DNA of 64,000 nucleotides from JAIBBD01 sp041390685 (GTDB taxonomy: Bacteria; Chloroflexota; Dehalococcoidia; UBA2979). Within the stretch, counting starts at the first letter, position 1; each line of letters begins with the position of its first letter. The notes beneath the pieces were generated by a model. That model was not told the origin of the DNA. It was given only the letters and a program-made list of their open reading frames with translations, and searched no databases. The stretch spans positions 2,356,001-2,420,000 of the forward strand of contig JAWKPL010000001.1 of the NCBI GenBank assembly GCA_041390685.1, read 5' to 3'. A program made the position numbers and the translations under genes. Positions 42,145 through 51,234 of this stretch are shown here, piece by piece.

Positions 42145-44247
42145 GTGCCCGTCGCCACCGACCAGCGTTTCGAACTCGTCACGCCTCTGGTACCAACTGG
42201 CGACCAGCCGGAGGCGATTGACCGTCTCGTGGCGGGCCTCGAGCGCGGGGAACGCGCGCAGACGCTCCTCGGCGCGACCGGCTCGGGGAAGACGTTCACG
42301 ATCGCCAACGTTGTGGCACGCTACCAGCGGCCGACGCTGGTCATTGCGCCCAACCGCACGCTGGCGGCACAGCTCACATCGGAGTTCCGGGACTTCTTCC
42401 AGAAGAACGCGGTGGAGTACTTCGTCTCCTACTACGACTACTATCAGCCCGAGGCGTACATCCCCCGAAGCGATACGTACATCGCGAAAGACTCGGACAT
42501 CAACGACGAAATCGACAAGATGCGTCACGCTGCGACGCGTTCGCTGTTCGAGCGCCGCGACGTGCTCATCGTGGCGTCCGTCTCGTGCATCTACGGCCTC
42601 GGCGAACCCGGGGAGTACGAGTCGTTCGTCGTCGACCTGTATCGAGGCCGGCATATCAACCGTGCCTCGCTTGTGCGGCAACTCGTCGACATGCAGTACC
42701 AGCGCAACGACGTGAACCTCGCCCGGGGCTCGTTCCGAGTGCGGGGAGACTCCCTGACGATCATCCCGGCCTACGAGGAGCTCGCCGTGCGCGTGGACTT
42801 CTTCGGCGACGAGGTCGAGCGCATCGTCACAGTCGACCCGCTGTCCGGCGAGCTGTTGAGCGAGGTGCAGCGTCACTCGATCTATCCCGCGAAGCACTTC
42901 GTGACCTCGAAAGATCGGATGGAGCAGGCCCTCGTGGACATCGAGGCGGAGCTGGGCGAGCGGCTCGGCGAGCTGCGGGCCCAGGGCAAGATCCTCGAGG
43001 CGGCGCGCCTGGAGGAGCGGACCCGCTTCGACCTCGAAATGTTGCGGGAGGCCGGGTACTGCTCAGGGATCGAGAACTACTCGCGACACCTCGCTGGGCG
43101 AGCCAAGGGTTCGACGCCATGGACACTGCTGGACTACTTCCCGGACGACTGGCTGCTCTTCATCGATGAGTCCCACATCTCAATCCCGCAGATCCGGGGC
43201 ATGTTCCACGGCGACGTGGCGCGGAAGGAGACGCTCGTCGAGTACGGGTTCCGCTTGCCGTCGGCGCTGGACAACCGCCCGCTGAACTTCGGGGAGTTCG
43301 AGCGGCACATCAACCAGGCGGTCTTCGTCTCGGCGACGCCAGGAGCGTATGAGCTGGACGTCTCCTCGCAAGTCGTCGAACAGGTGATCCGGCCGACCGG
43401 CATTGTCGACCCGATGATCGATGTCCGGCCGACGAAAGGGCAGATCGATGACCTGCTCGCCGAGGTACGCGAGCGTGTCGCGCGCCAGGAGCGCGTCCTG
43501 GTAACGACGCTCACGAAGAAGATGGCCGAAGACCTCACCGATTTCTTGCTCGAGATGGGCGTGAAGGCCCGCTATCTGCATTCCGAGATCGATACGTTGC
43601 AGCGCATCGAGATCCTGCGCGACCTGCGCCACGGGGTGCACGACGTCGTGGTCGGGATCAACCTGCTCCGTGAGGGCCTCGATCTTCCCGAGGTTTCGCT
43701 CGTCTGCATCCTTGATGCCGACAAGGAGGGGTATCTGCGATCCGGGGGATCGCTCATCCAGACGATCGGACGGGCAGCGCGCCATGCAGAAGGCAAGGTG
43801 ATCATGTACGCCGACACGGTCACGGATTCGATGCGCACGGCGCTCGACGAGACTGACCGGCGGCGCGCGAAGCAGCTTCAGTACAACGAGGAGCATGGCA
43901 TCACCCCGCAGGGCATCTCGAAGACCATCCGCGATATCACGGATCAGCTTCGCGTGGCGGAGGAGCAGGCTCCGTATACGACCGCCTCCGAGTTGCCGAA
44001 GGACGAGATCGTGCGGCTGGTACGGGAACTCGAGGGTCAGATGCGGAACGCCGCGCGCGACCTCGAGTTCGAGCGCGCCGCGCTGCTTCGTGACCAGGTC
44101 GTCGAGCTGCGGCGCGAACTGGTCGCGGATACGCCGGAAGCGCTGGGCCGTTTCATCGGAGACTCGACGCCCGCGTCTTCGAGTCCCTCAGCAGTGCCGA
44201 CTCGCAGTGGGGGCCGGGCCCGCGGAGGACGGCGGTCGCGACGCTAG
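42145..44247 (+). CDS. uvrB: Excinuclease ABC subunit B
   Basis: UvrB is the damage-verifying helicase of nucleotide excision repair. The 700-residue protein has Walker A LLGATGSGKTFTIANV, VSYYDYYQPEAYIPRSDTYI in the beta-hairpin region, DEIDKMRHAATRSL, LLFIDESHISIPQIRGM, VFVSATPG, VVVGINLLREGLDLPEVSLV and IQTIGRAARHAEGKVIMYAD. A C-terminal UVR motif (LEGQMRNAARDLEFERAALL) binds UvrC. The tail is basic and Ser-rich. Confidence 0.97.
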   Translation: MPVATDQRFELVTPLVPTGDQPEAIDRLVAGLERGERAQTLLGATGSGKTFTIANVVARYQRPTLVIAPNRTLAAQLTSEFRDFFQKNAVEYFVSYYDYYQPEAYIPRSDTYIAKDSDINDEIDKMRHAATRSLFERRDVLIVASVSCIYGLGEPGEYESFVVDLYRGRHINRASLVRQLVDMQYQRNDVNLARGSFRVRGDSLTIIPAYEELAVRVDFFGDEVERIVTVDPLSGELLSEVQRHSIYPAKHFVTSKDRMEQALVDIEAELGERLGELRAQGKILEAARLEERTRFDLEMLREAGYCSGIENYSRHLAGRAKGSTPWTLLDYFPDDWLLFIDESHISIPQIRGMFHGDVARKETLVEYGFRLPSALDNRPLNFGEFERHINQAVFVSATPGAYELDVSSQVVEQVIRPTGIVDPMIDVRPTKGQIDDLLAEVRERVARQERVLVTTLTKKMAEDLTDFLLEMGVKARYLHSEIDTLQRIEILRDLRHGVHDVVVGINLLREGLDLPEVSLVCILDADKEGYLRSGGSLIQTIGRAARHAEGKVIMYADTVTDSMRTALDETDRRRAKQLQYNEEHGITPQGISKTIRDITDQLRVAEEQAPYTTASELPKDEIVRLVRELEGQMRNAARDLEFERAALLRDQVVELRRELVADTPEALGRFIGDSTPASSSPSAVPTRSGGRARGGRRSRR

Positions 44248-44281
44248 CGACTGTACATCGGATCTCAGAGGAGGAAGAACC

Positions 44282-44602
44282 GTGCCCAAGTTCATGTTTA
44301 CTGCGAGGTACACGCCAGCGGGCTTGCACGGGACGATCACGGAAGGATTCGCAGCGCGCGAGCAGTACATCCGCTCGCTCATCGAGGATCTCGGCGGAAC
44401 TGTGGAGGCCTTCTACTGGGCATACGGCGAGACGGATACGCTGCTCATCGTCGATGCGCCGGCCCCGGTCGCGATGGCCTTCGCGATGGTCGTAAGCAGC
44501 CGGGAAGATGCGCTTGAGATCATTACGACGCCGTTGTTAACGGCCGCGGAGATGGAAGAGTCGCGCGCGCTCCTGCCGCAGTTCCGGTCGCCGGGCGACT
44601 GA
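44282..44602 (+). CDS. GYD-domain protein
   Basis: The 106-residue protein has the compact GYD layout: PKFMFTARYTPAGLHGTI, REQYIRSLIEDLGGTVEAFY, WAYGETDTLLIVDAPAPVAM and ALEIITTPLLTAAEM. The name-giving motif reads GET here. Such proteins are dimeric alpha-beta barrels of unknown role. GTG at 44282 has GAGGAGGA just upstream. The gene is close behind uvrB and ends at a hairpin. Confidence 0.8.
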   Translation: MPKFMFTARYTPAGLHGTITEGFAAREQYIRSLIEDLGGTVEAFYWAYGETDTLLIVDAPAPVAMAFAMVVSSREDALEIITTPLLTAAEMEESRALLPQFRSPGD

Positions 44603-44640
44603 GCGGACCAGCCCCGTCAAAGAGGGCGACCGGTCCGCTC
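44601..44640 (+). terminator. Hairpin terminating the uvrB-GYD transcript
   Basis: GAGCGGACC at 44601-44609 pairs with GGTCCGCTC at 44632-44640; the loop contains a further GCCC/GGGC pairing. It overlaps the GYD stop and is followed by TTCACC, so the T-run is short. Confidence 0.5.
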
Positions 44641-44690
44641 TTCACCAGTCCGCCGCCGACCATCGCCGAAGCGATCCCACGGCACCCTGG

Positions 44691-44916
44691 GGAGGAGCCG
44701 TCTCGACAGCAGCGGACTATCCGAATCAGGGTTGTCCAAGGGCGGGCTCCTCCGTTCCGCGGCAACCACTCGTATTCGTTACGAGTAGTGTGCGGAGCGG
44801 GTGCAAGTCCGCGGCGGTCGCACGTGGCCCAACGAGGACGTGCGTCCGCGTTCGCATTCACGCGGAGTGGGCTGCGACCAGATCGCGCTCGCGGATGTGC
44901 TTGTGACCACGGTCAC
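44691..44916. ncRNA. Candidate structured RNA in the 310-base gap before ftsK
   Basis: No gene fits in 44603-44912, yet perfect inverted repeats are dense. GGAGGAGCC (44691-44699) pairs with GGCTCCTCC (44745-44753) and encloses a GGAC/GTCC stem extended by ATCC/GGGT across a T-T mismatch. ACTCGTA (44768-44774) pairs with TACGAGT (44780-44786) around TTCGT. CGCACGT (44819-44825) pairs with ACGTGCG (44838-44844), CCGCG with CGCGG (44846-44865), and GTGACC with GGTCAC (44903-44916). GTGCG near 44790 could pair instead with CGCAC at 44819-44823, a competing fold. Strand and class are unknown; I found no promoter. Confidence 0.4.
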
Positions 44917-47327
44917 TCGCGGCGATCGGGTTCCATCAGCGAGACAGGCGTGGCAGTCCCGTCCTGGACCTCTGGCATACCGCCGCCCTCGTGCAGGACC
45001 TCGCGCGAGCCGCTCGGGCCGTCCGGAGGCCCGACGATGCCGCGCTCCTCAAGGTCGTCGATCAACCGCGCTGCCCGTGGGTAGCCGATGCGGAGCCTCC
45101 GCTGCAGCATCGAGGTCGAGATGCGCTGGTGCTCTTTGCTGAGGTCGATGGCTTTGACGAGCAGCGGGTCGCCGTCGTCAGACGGCTGCTCGAGCTCGGC
45201 AAGCTCGAGTTCTGCCTCGCGAAGCAAGTCGTCGTGTTTCTCTGGGACGGCCTGATCGAAGCGGCCCTCGGACCAGAACTTCACGACCGACTCGATCTCC
45301 GCGTCGGAGACATAGACACCCTGGAGGCGGATCGGCTTTTGGGCGTCGGTCGGCACGTAGAGCATGTCGCCCTTCCCCAGGAGCTTCTCGGCGCCGCCCT
45401 GGTCGAGCACGGTCCGTGAGTCCACCTGCGAGGACATCGCGAAAGCGATGCGTGTGGGGAAGTTCGCCTTGATCAGCCCGGTGATGACATCGACGGAGGG
45501 CCGCTGCGTGGCGACGACCAGGTGGATTCCGGTGGCCCGCGCCAGCTGCGCGAGGCGGACGAGTTGCTGTTCGACCTGATACGGGGCGGCCATCATCAGG
45601 TCCGCCAGCTCGTCGATGATCACGACCCAGTACGGCAACCCCTTGCCCTCGACCACCTCGTTGTAGCGCTTGATGTTGCGCACGCCCGCCTGTGCGAATC
45701 GGCGATACCGGGACTCCATCTCGTGAATGACCGCCTGCAGCGTCCCGACGACCTTGTCCATGTCGACGACGATGTTCGAGAACGCGAGGTGCGGGATCGA
45801 CTCGAAGGTCGTCAGCTCAACGCGCTTGGGGTCCACCATGATCAGTCGGAGTTGCTCCGGTGAGTGGTTCATCAGGAGGCAGGTGATAATGGCATTCAAG
45901 CAGACGGACTTGCCGGCGCCCGTCGCGCCCGCGATCAGCACGTGCGGCATCGCGGCGAGGTCGGCGACCGCTGGCTCGCCGGAGACGCCGGAGCCGAGGG
46001 CGACCGGCAGCGCCATCTTCGACAGCGAGCCCTGAAACCTCGCGGATTCCATGACGCTGCGCAGCGTGACAACCCGCGCGCTCGCATTCGGCACCTCGAT
46101 GCCGACGATCGGCTTCCCGGGCACCGGAGCCTCGATCCGGAGCGCGGGCGTGGCAAGGGCGAGTGCAAGGTCGTTCTGGAGGGCCGTGATCCGGTTCACG
46201 CGGATCCGCGTGCGCGAGACTTCGACGTCGCGCGTCCGAGGCTGTCCGTTCTCGTCAAGGACCGCGCGCCCTTCAGCGTCACGCTCGACGACGGCGCGTG
46301 TGCGGACGTCCCACCCGGGCTCGACGCCGAACTGGGTGATGGTCGGACCCTCGTTGATCTGCGTGACCCGCGCATCCACTCCGAACGAGGCGAGCGTGTC
46401 GACGATCAGGCGCGAGCGCCGCTCGTTGTCCGCAGTCGAATCCTCGGCTTCGATGCTGGCAACGAGCGTTTCGAGCGTAGGGAGTTGCCAGCCGTCGGCG
46501 GAGTGCCGCCACGCTGCGGGGGGCCGCTCCATATCCATTGCGATCTGGACGGGCGGCTTCGGCGTCCGACGTCGCGGCTTGGCCGGCTCCTCGGGAGGAG
46601 TGGCGAGGGAGGGCGCGGCCGGACCGGCAAGCTCCTCCAGCGCACGCTCGTAGGTGGAGCCGGCCGGTGCCGTCCGGACGGTTGTCACCTGAGCTGCGAG
46701 CACGCGCCCGCCCGCGCGGACGCCGCGTCCGGCCGCGCGGTGGAGTCCCAGTCGGCGCAGGCCCGTCCAACTGGCCCTCGCGATGGCCGCGGAAACGGGT
46801 GGCGCCTGCAGCGCAAGCGTCTTCGCGGTCCGCGGCCAGATGAGCGTGAAGCCGAGCGGCAGGAGGAAGGCCCACATGAGGAACGCCATGGGATGATCGG
46901 TCATCGCCCGTCCCGCGTCACCCCCGGCCGAGTGGACAGCGAGTGATACGTCGCCCACGGACGTCGTCGGCCGCCAGAACCCCAGCATCCCGGCGGAGAA
47001 CACGAGCAGCAGCGCGGCTCCGATCAGATGGCGGATGTGGCGGCGGAGCCAGATCGTGTAGCCAAGCGCGAGCATGGATCCCACGGCGGCGACGAGGAGG
47101 GTGATCGTGAAGACGTGGACGCCAAGTGCGCGGATCAATCCGTCGCGTGCGTCGCCGAGTAGTCCGGCAATCGGGAACAGGAACGGGATGACGGCCGCCG
47201 CCAGGACGACGAGGAGGGTACCGATCACCTCGGGCCGGAGCAGGTGACGGCCGAGTGAAAACAGGTCGGGGATCTGGGTGGTAGCGCGTGTCGCAGCACG
47301 CGAGCGGCGGGCCTTCGCTCGAGCCAT
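44913..47327 (-). CDS. ftsK: DNA translocase FtsK/SpoIIIE
   Basis: The 804-residue protein has four N-terminal membrane helices (about residues 33-175), a short linker, and the motor domain with Walker A AGATGAGKSVCLNAII, Walker B-like WVVIIDELADLMM and HLVVATQRPSVDVITGLIKA. The C-terminal winged-helix gamma domain (STSMLQRRLRIGYPRAARLI) reads chromosome-orienting sequences. It pumps DNA through the division septum. GAGGAG precedes the ATG. It ends the long minus-strand run and follows rnj by 55 bases. Confidence 0.96.
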   Translation of the reverse strand: MARAKARRSRAATRATTQIPDLFSLGRHLLRPEVIGTLLVVLAAAVIPFLFPIAGLLGDARDGLIRALGVHVFTITLLVAAVGSMLALGYTIWLRRHIRHLIGAALLLVFSAGMLGFWRPTTSVGDVSLAVHSAGGDAGRAMTDHPMAFLMWAFLLPLGFTLIWPRTAKTLALQAPPVSAAIARASWTGLRRLGLHRAAGRGVRAGGRVLAAQVTTVRTAPAGSTYERALEELAGPAAPSLATPPEEPAKPRRRTPKPPVQIAMDMERPPAAWRHSADGWQLPTLETLVASIEAEDSTADNERRSRLIVDTLASFGVDARVTQINEGPTITQFGVEPGWDVRTRAVVERDAEGRAVLDENGQPRTRDVEVSRTRIRVNRITALQNDLALALATPALRIEAPVPGKPIVGIEVPNASARVVTLRSVMESARFQGSLSKMALPVALGSGVSGEPAVADLAAMPHVLIAGATGAGKSVCLNAIITCLLMNHSPEQLRLIMVDPKRVELTTFESIPHLAFSNIVVDMDKVVGTLQAVIHEMESRYRRFAQAGVRNIKRYNEVVEGKGLPYWVVIIDELADLMMAAPYQVEQQLVRLAQLARATGIHLVVATQRPSVDVITGLIKANFPTRIAFAMSSQVDSRTVLDQGGAEKLLGKGDMLYVPTDAQKPIRLQGVYVSDAEIESVVKFWSEGRFDQAVPEKHDDLLREAELELAELEQPSDDGDPLLVKAIDLSKEHQRISTSMLQRRLRIGYPRAARLIDDLEERGIVGPPDGPSGSREVLHEGGGMPEVQDGTATPVSLMEPDRRE

Positions 47328-47382
47328 GGCTCTTATCTCCTCGTCCGGGGCCGCCCGCCGCGGCGCCGGACCGGTCGTTGGG

Positions 47383-49032
47383 TTACACCTCCACGGTGAT
47401 GGGTAAGACCAGCGGACGCCGTCGCGTCTTCTGATGCAGGTAGGTCGCGACCTCGTCCTTCAGTGTCTCACGGATGCCGGTCCAGTCGACGTGTTTGCTT
47501 TCACCGCCGAAGACGCTCACGACCACGGCCTGCACGCCTTCGATGATCTCGGGCTCTTCGTCCGGCCCCACGAACCCATGTGACATCACTTCCGGCGGGC
47601 GTAACAACTCGCCGAGCTGGCGGTCTAGCGCGACGACCACGACGACCATGCCGTCACTGGCGAGGTGCTGCCGGTCTCGCAGCACGATGTGGTCTACATC
47701 GCCGACACCGAGGCCGTCGACGTAAACGTACTCCGCCGAGACGTGGTCCACGATCTCGGCGCCGCCCTCGTCGATCTCGAGGACGTCGCCGTTCGTCAGC
47801 GTGATCGCGTCCTCCTCGGACATCCCGAGGGAGATCGCGAGCTGCCGGTGGAGCACCAGGTGGCGGTACTCACCATGGATGCCGATGAAATGCCGCGGCC
47901 GGACGATGCGGTGGATGATCTTCAGCTCTTCCTGCGAGGCGTGGCCGCGAACATGTACGGGCGCGAGCCGGTTGTAGATGACGCGCGCGCCAGCTCGATA
48001 CAGATTGTCGATGTTCCGGTAGACCAGCATTTCGTTTCCGGGCACCGGGTTTGACGAGAGGATCACCGTGTCGTTGGGGTGGATCGTCACGTGCTGGTGG
48101 GTGCCGTTGGCCATTCGCGTCAGCGCGGAGGTGGGCTCACCCTGAGAGCCGGTGCAGACGATGACCGTCCGCGCCGTAGGGTGATCAGTCATCTCGCGGG
48201 GCGTCATCATGATGCCAGCGGGCACCCGCAAATAGCCGAGGTCGCGGGCCATCTGGACGTTGTTTACCATCGAACGGCCGGTGACGAACACGCGACGGCC
48301 GTGCTTTTCGGCGGCGTCGATGACCATCTGGATGCGCGAGATCAACGACGCGAAGGTCGTCACGATCACCCGGTCGGGTGCGTCTCCGATCGCGCGGTCC
48401 AGCGACTCCGCAACGGTCTGCTCGGACGGCGTGTACCCCTCGATCTCGATGTATGTGGAGTCCATCGCGAGGAGCAGAGCGCCCTCGCGGCCGATCTCGG
48501 CAAGTCGCTGCAGGTCCGTGTGCTGCCCCATGACGGGCGTGTGGTCGATTTTGAAGTCCCCGGTATGGACGACGGGTCCGAGCGGCGTATGGATGATGAG
48601 CCCGGCGGCGTCTGGGATCGAGTGTGATACGGAGAAAAACTCGACGGAAAACTCGCCGACGTTCACGGTCTGCCCGACCTCGACGACGTTCACCTGGGTC
48701 GTCTGGTGGAGTTTGTGCTCGCGCAGCTTGACCTCAACCAGGCCTCTGGTCAGTCGTGTGCAGAAGACCGGTACGTTGACTTCCTTGAGCAGGAAGGGGA
48801 GCGCTCCGATGTGATCCTCGTGCCCATGGGTGAGGAAGACGGCCTTCAGCTTCGTCGGGTCGTTCATGATGTGCGTGATCTCGGGGATGACGAGGTCGAC
48901 CCCGAGCATCTCTTCCTCGGGGAACATGAGCCCAACGTCAACGGCGATCGAGTCATCGCCGTACTCGTAGAGCATCATGTTGCGGCCGATCTCGCCGAGA
49001 CCACCGAGGGGGATGACGCGCAGCGAGGTCAA
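47383..49032 (-). CDS. rnj: Ribonuclease J
   Basis: RNase J is a metallo-beta-lactamase RNase with 5' exonuclease and endonuclease action in mRNA decay and rRNA processing. The core begins RVIPLGGLGEIGRNMMLYEY and has the zinc motif FLTHGHEDHIGALPFLL, HTGDFKIDH, TGSQGEPTSALTRMANG and IHGEYRHLVLHRQLA, with a C-terminal domain. The most likely start is TTG at 49032, overlapping the udg stop as TTGA, giving 549 residues, near the usual 555. The frame continues to 49260 but that stretch is Arg/Pro-rich shadow. Confidence 0.93.
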   Translation of the reverse strand: MTSLRVIPLGGLGEIGRNMMLYEYGDDSIAVDVGLMFPEEEMLGVDLVIPEITHIMNDPTKLKAVFLTHGHEDHIGALPFLLKEVNVPVFCTRLTRGLVEVKLREHKLHQTTQVNVVEVGQTVNVGEFSVEFFSVSHSIPDAAGLIIHTPLGPVVHTGDFKIDHTPVMGQHTDLQRLAEIGREGALLLAMDSTYIEIEGYTPSEQTVAESLDRAIGDAPDRVIVTTFASLISRIQMVIDAAEKHGRRVFVTGRSMVNNVQMARDLGYLRVPAGIMMTPREMTDHPTARTVIVCTGSQGEPTSALTRMANGTHQHVTIHPNDTVILSSNPVPGNEMLVYRNIDNLYRAGARVIYNRLAPVHVRGHASQEELKIIHRIVRPRHFIGIHGEYRHLVLHRQLAISLGMSEEDAITLTNGDVLEIDEGGAEIVDHVSAEYVYVDGLGVGDVDHIVLRDRQHLASDGMVVVVVALDRQLGELLRPPEVMSHGFVGPDEEPEIIEGVQAVVVSVFGGESKHVDWTGIRETLKDEVATYLHQKTRRRPLVLPITVEV

Positions 49033-49676
49033 AGGAGAGGCCTCTGATCTGCCTTGTCCGTCGCCTCGACGGCATTGGTCCCGGGCAACTTCGAGGCGGG
49101 GCGGATGAGACCAGGAAGCTGCGCGAAGTCCGCCTCGATGACTGCCCGGAGATCGCCGCGGTGGAGGGCGGCGGCGGGATGGTACATCGGCACGACTGTC
49201 CGGCCGTCGAACTCGCTCGCTTTCCCATGGATACGGCTGATCGCCATGCCGGGGAACCACCGGGCCATCGAGAAGCGACCGAGCGTGACGATGACCCGTG
49301 GATTCACGATCGCGATCTGGCGGTCGAGGAACGGCTTGCAGGCCCCGATCTCCTCGGGTTCAGGGTCGCGATTGCCGGGTGGCCGACACTTCACGACGTT
49401 GCAAATGTACACGTCGGCCCTCGAGAGTCCGATACCGGCCAGGAGGTCGTCGAGGAACCGCCCTGCCGCACCCACGAACGGGAGACCGCGTTCGTCCTCG
49501 CGCGCCCCCGGGGCCTCGCCGATGAACATAACGTCAGCACTCGACGGACCCATTCCCGGGACGGTACGCGAGCGAGTACGCGCCAGCGCGCAGCGCGGGC
49601 AGTCGGCGATCTCATCGTAGAGGTCTGCGAAGACCGGCTCGATGGCAGGGGGGGCGAGCGCCGAGGTGGGGTTCAT
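49029..49676 (-). CDS. udg: Family 4 uracil-DNA glycosylase
   Basis: The 215-residue protein has the iron-sulfur cysteines CPRCALARTRSRTVPGMG (first pair) and YICNVVKCRPPGNRDPEPEE, the active-site block FIGEAPGAREDERGLPFVG and C-terminal VVPMYHPAAALH. It removes uracil from deaminated DNA. ATG at 49676 is preferred: on the minus strand TACGAT (49689-49684) lies seven bases before it, and the upstream in-frame ATG at 49685 lies inside that box. Confidence 0.92.
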   Translation of the reverse strand: MNPTSALAPPAIEPVFADLYDEIADCPRCALARTRSRTVPGMGPSSADVMFIGEAPGAREDERGLPFVGAAGRFLDDLLAGIGLSRADVYICNVVKCRPPGNRDPEPEEIGACKPFLDRQIAIVNPRVIVTLGRFSMARWFPGMAISRIHGKASEFDGRTVVPMYHPAAALHRGDLRAVIEADFAQLPGLIRPASKLPGTNAVEATDKADQRPLL

Positions 49677-49683
49677 CGGGCAC

Positions 49684-49689
49684 ATCGTA
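49684..49689 (-). promoter_or_regulatory. Predicted -10 box of udg-rnj
   Basis: Minus-strand TACGAT, seven bases, then the udg ATG at 49676. The predicted leader is one base. Confidence 0.45.
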
Positions 49690-49728
49690 GCATCATGACC
49701 CGAACGGCTTCAAAGGGTATGCCGATGA

Positions 49729-50493
49729 TCAATTTCTTCGCACCAGCCACGCCAGAAAGATGCCGACGAAGTACAGGACGATGATCGGGCCCGCCACGAG
49801 GGACTGCGTTACGGGGTCGATCGTGGGCGTCACGATCGCCGACACGATGAACGCGCCGACGATGGCGAAGCGCCAGAGCTTCAGCAGCCGCCTTGCGCCG
49901 ACCAGCCCCAGCTTCGCCAGGCCCATGACCAGCAGGGGGGTCTCAAAAACCAGCCCCATGATGGCGAGCATCCGCGTCACGAAGTTGATGTAGTACCCGA
50001 TCCGGATGTTGGGGTCCGCGTAGTCGCCGAAGGTGAACAGGAACTTCAGTGTCACCGGGAGGATGATCCAGTACGCGAACGCCATCCCGGCGAGGAACGC
50101 GAGCGACGCACCGATGACCAGCGGAAACATCCACCGCTTCTCGGTAGGCGTGAGCGCGGGTGCGACGAACGCCAGCACCTGGTACACCACCATTGGCATG
50201 CCCACCGCCACGCCTCCGAGAAGCGCGACGCGGAAGTAGGTGACGATGTTCTCCATTGGCTCGATGAACTGAGGGCGGAATCCGGGCAGCGCTTCCCGGC
50301 CCGGCTCGAGGAGGAAGTCTACGAGGCGGAACCCGATCGGCGGGATGAAGAACAGCATCATGCCGGCGGCGACCGCGATGGCGCTCCACATGACGCGCGA
50401 ACGCAGCTCGAGGAGGTGCTCAAGGAGGGTCATCTCGCCACCCGAACGTGGTGGAGGGATCAAGTCCGGCGGCTGATCGAGCTGCGTGGCCAC
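49729..50493 (-). CDS. tatC: Twin-arginine translocase subunit TatC
   Basis: TatC is the receptor for folded proteins with twin-arginine signals. The 254-residue protein begins its domain with MTLLEHLLELRSRVMWSAIA, has FIEPMENIVTYFRVALLGG with the conserved glutamate, VYQVLAFVAPALTPTEKRW and VTPTIDPVTQSLVAGPII, with six membrane helices. The GTG start lies three bases after tatB. Confidence 0.96.
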   Translation of the reverse strand: MATQLDQPPDLIPPPRSGGEMTLLEHLLELRSRVMWSAIAVAAGMMLFFIPPIGFRLVDFLLEPGREALPGFRPQFIEPMENIVTYFRVALLGGVAVGMPMVVYQVLAFVAPALTPTEKRWMFPLVIGASLAFLAGMAFAYWIILPVTLKFLFTFGDYADPNIRIGYYINFVTRMLAIMGLVFETPLLVMGLAKLGLVGARRLLKLWRFAIVGAFIVSAIVTPTIDPVTQSLVAGPIIVLYFVGIFLAWLVRRN

Positions 50494-50496
50494 GGC

Positions 50497-50865
50497 TTAG
50501 TCGGTTCGTGCCCGTACGCCGGACGCGTCCTCGTTGTTGCTTTCGGATGTCGCATCCTCGGCGGCCCCCCTGGTGCGTTCGCCGATCTCGCGGATTTCGC
50601 GAAGGGTCTCCCCTCCGGACGAGGAGAGGTCACGCCCGATCTCACGGATGTCGCGCAGATCCTCGGTCTGCGTCTTGACCTCGGTCTCAAGCTCCTCCAT
50701 GGCGCCGCGGACGTCTTTCATGACTTCGTTCGCGTAGCGCCGCGCCATGCGGTAGTACTTGCCCCCCTCGCGGGCGATTTGGGGAAAGCGCTCAGGCCCG
50801 ACGACCAGCAGGGTGACCACGAGGATCAGCCCGGCCTCCATCCAACCGACGCCGAACAGCTCCAT
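50497..50865 (-). CDS. tatB: Sec-independent translocase subunit TatB-like
   Basis: The 122-residue protein has one membrane helix (WMEAGLILVVTLLVVG), then PERFPQIAREGGKYYRMA, an amphipathic helix and a long acidic coiled tail. The GPE motif after the helix and the length favour TatB over TatA. tatC follows. No separate tatA is in the window. Confidence 0.88.
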   Translation of the reverse strand: MELFGVGWMEAGLILVVTLLVVGPERFPQIAREGGKYYRMARRYANEVMKDVRGAMEELETEVKTQTEDLRDIREIGRDLSSSGGETLREIREIGERTRGAAEDATSESNNEDASGVRARTD

Positions 50866-50939
50866 GTGAGAAATGATACGCCCCGGGCAGCCTTACGGAT
50901 GCGCCGGGGCGGGTGCGGCGGTCGGACGACGACGAGCGG

Positions 50940-51200
50940 CTACTCGTCCTCGATGCCTGCGTCGTGGATGAAGTCGACCGCGTCCTGCACGGTCTGGATC
51001 TTCTCCGCGTCCTCGTCCGAGATCTCGATGGCGGGTCCGTCCTTCGAGAACTCCTCCTCGATGGACATAATCAGTTCTACGAGATCCAGCGAATCCGCGT
51101 TGAGGTCGTCAACGAATGAAGCGTTTGAGGTCACCTGCGCCTCGTCGACACCGAGTTGCTCTACGACCATCGCGCGGACGCGCTCGAATACCGTGGCCAC
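50940..51200 (-). CDS. acpP: Acyl carrier protein
   Basis: The 86-residue acidic protein has the phosphopantetheine site DDLNADSLDLVELIM with the modified serine in DSL. It carries growing acyl chains in fatty acid synthesis and supplies PlsX/PlsY-type lipid synthesis. GTG at 51200 has GGAAAGGAA upstream. fabG and fabD are nearby, but nusB lies between. Confidence 0.94.
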   Translation of the reverse strand: MATVFERVRAMVVEQLGVDEAQVTSNASFVDDLNADSLDLVELIMSIEEEFSKDGPAIEISDEDAEKIQTVQDAVDFIHDAGIEDE

Positions 51201-51234
51201 CGAGTGTTCCTTTCCCTCGCCTCGCCGGGCGACG

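Noticed and set aside
44691..44753. tRNA-like fold with a GGAGGAG/CTCCTCC acceptor-type stem
   Set aside because: No T-arm with a TTC-like loop, no proper anticodon arm and no CCA end on either strand.
44790..44812. Group II intron remnant suggested by GTGTGCGG and GGTGCAAGTCC
   Set aside because: No domain V, no reverse transcriptase gene or fragment and no matching boundaries are present.
44790..44880. Possible cobalamin riboswitch from GGTGCAAGTCC and a nearby CGCACGTGG
   Set aside because: The B12 box and the surrounding conserved helices are not found, and no gene lies downstream on the plus strand to be controlled.
49033..49260. N-terminal extension of RNase J up to 49260
   Set aside because: The extra 76 residues are Arg/Pro-rich, lie antisense-free but inside udg in another frame, and precede the true domain start at TTG 49032.
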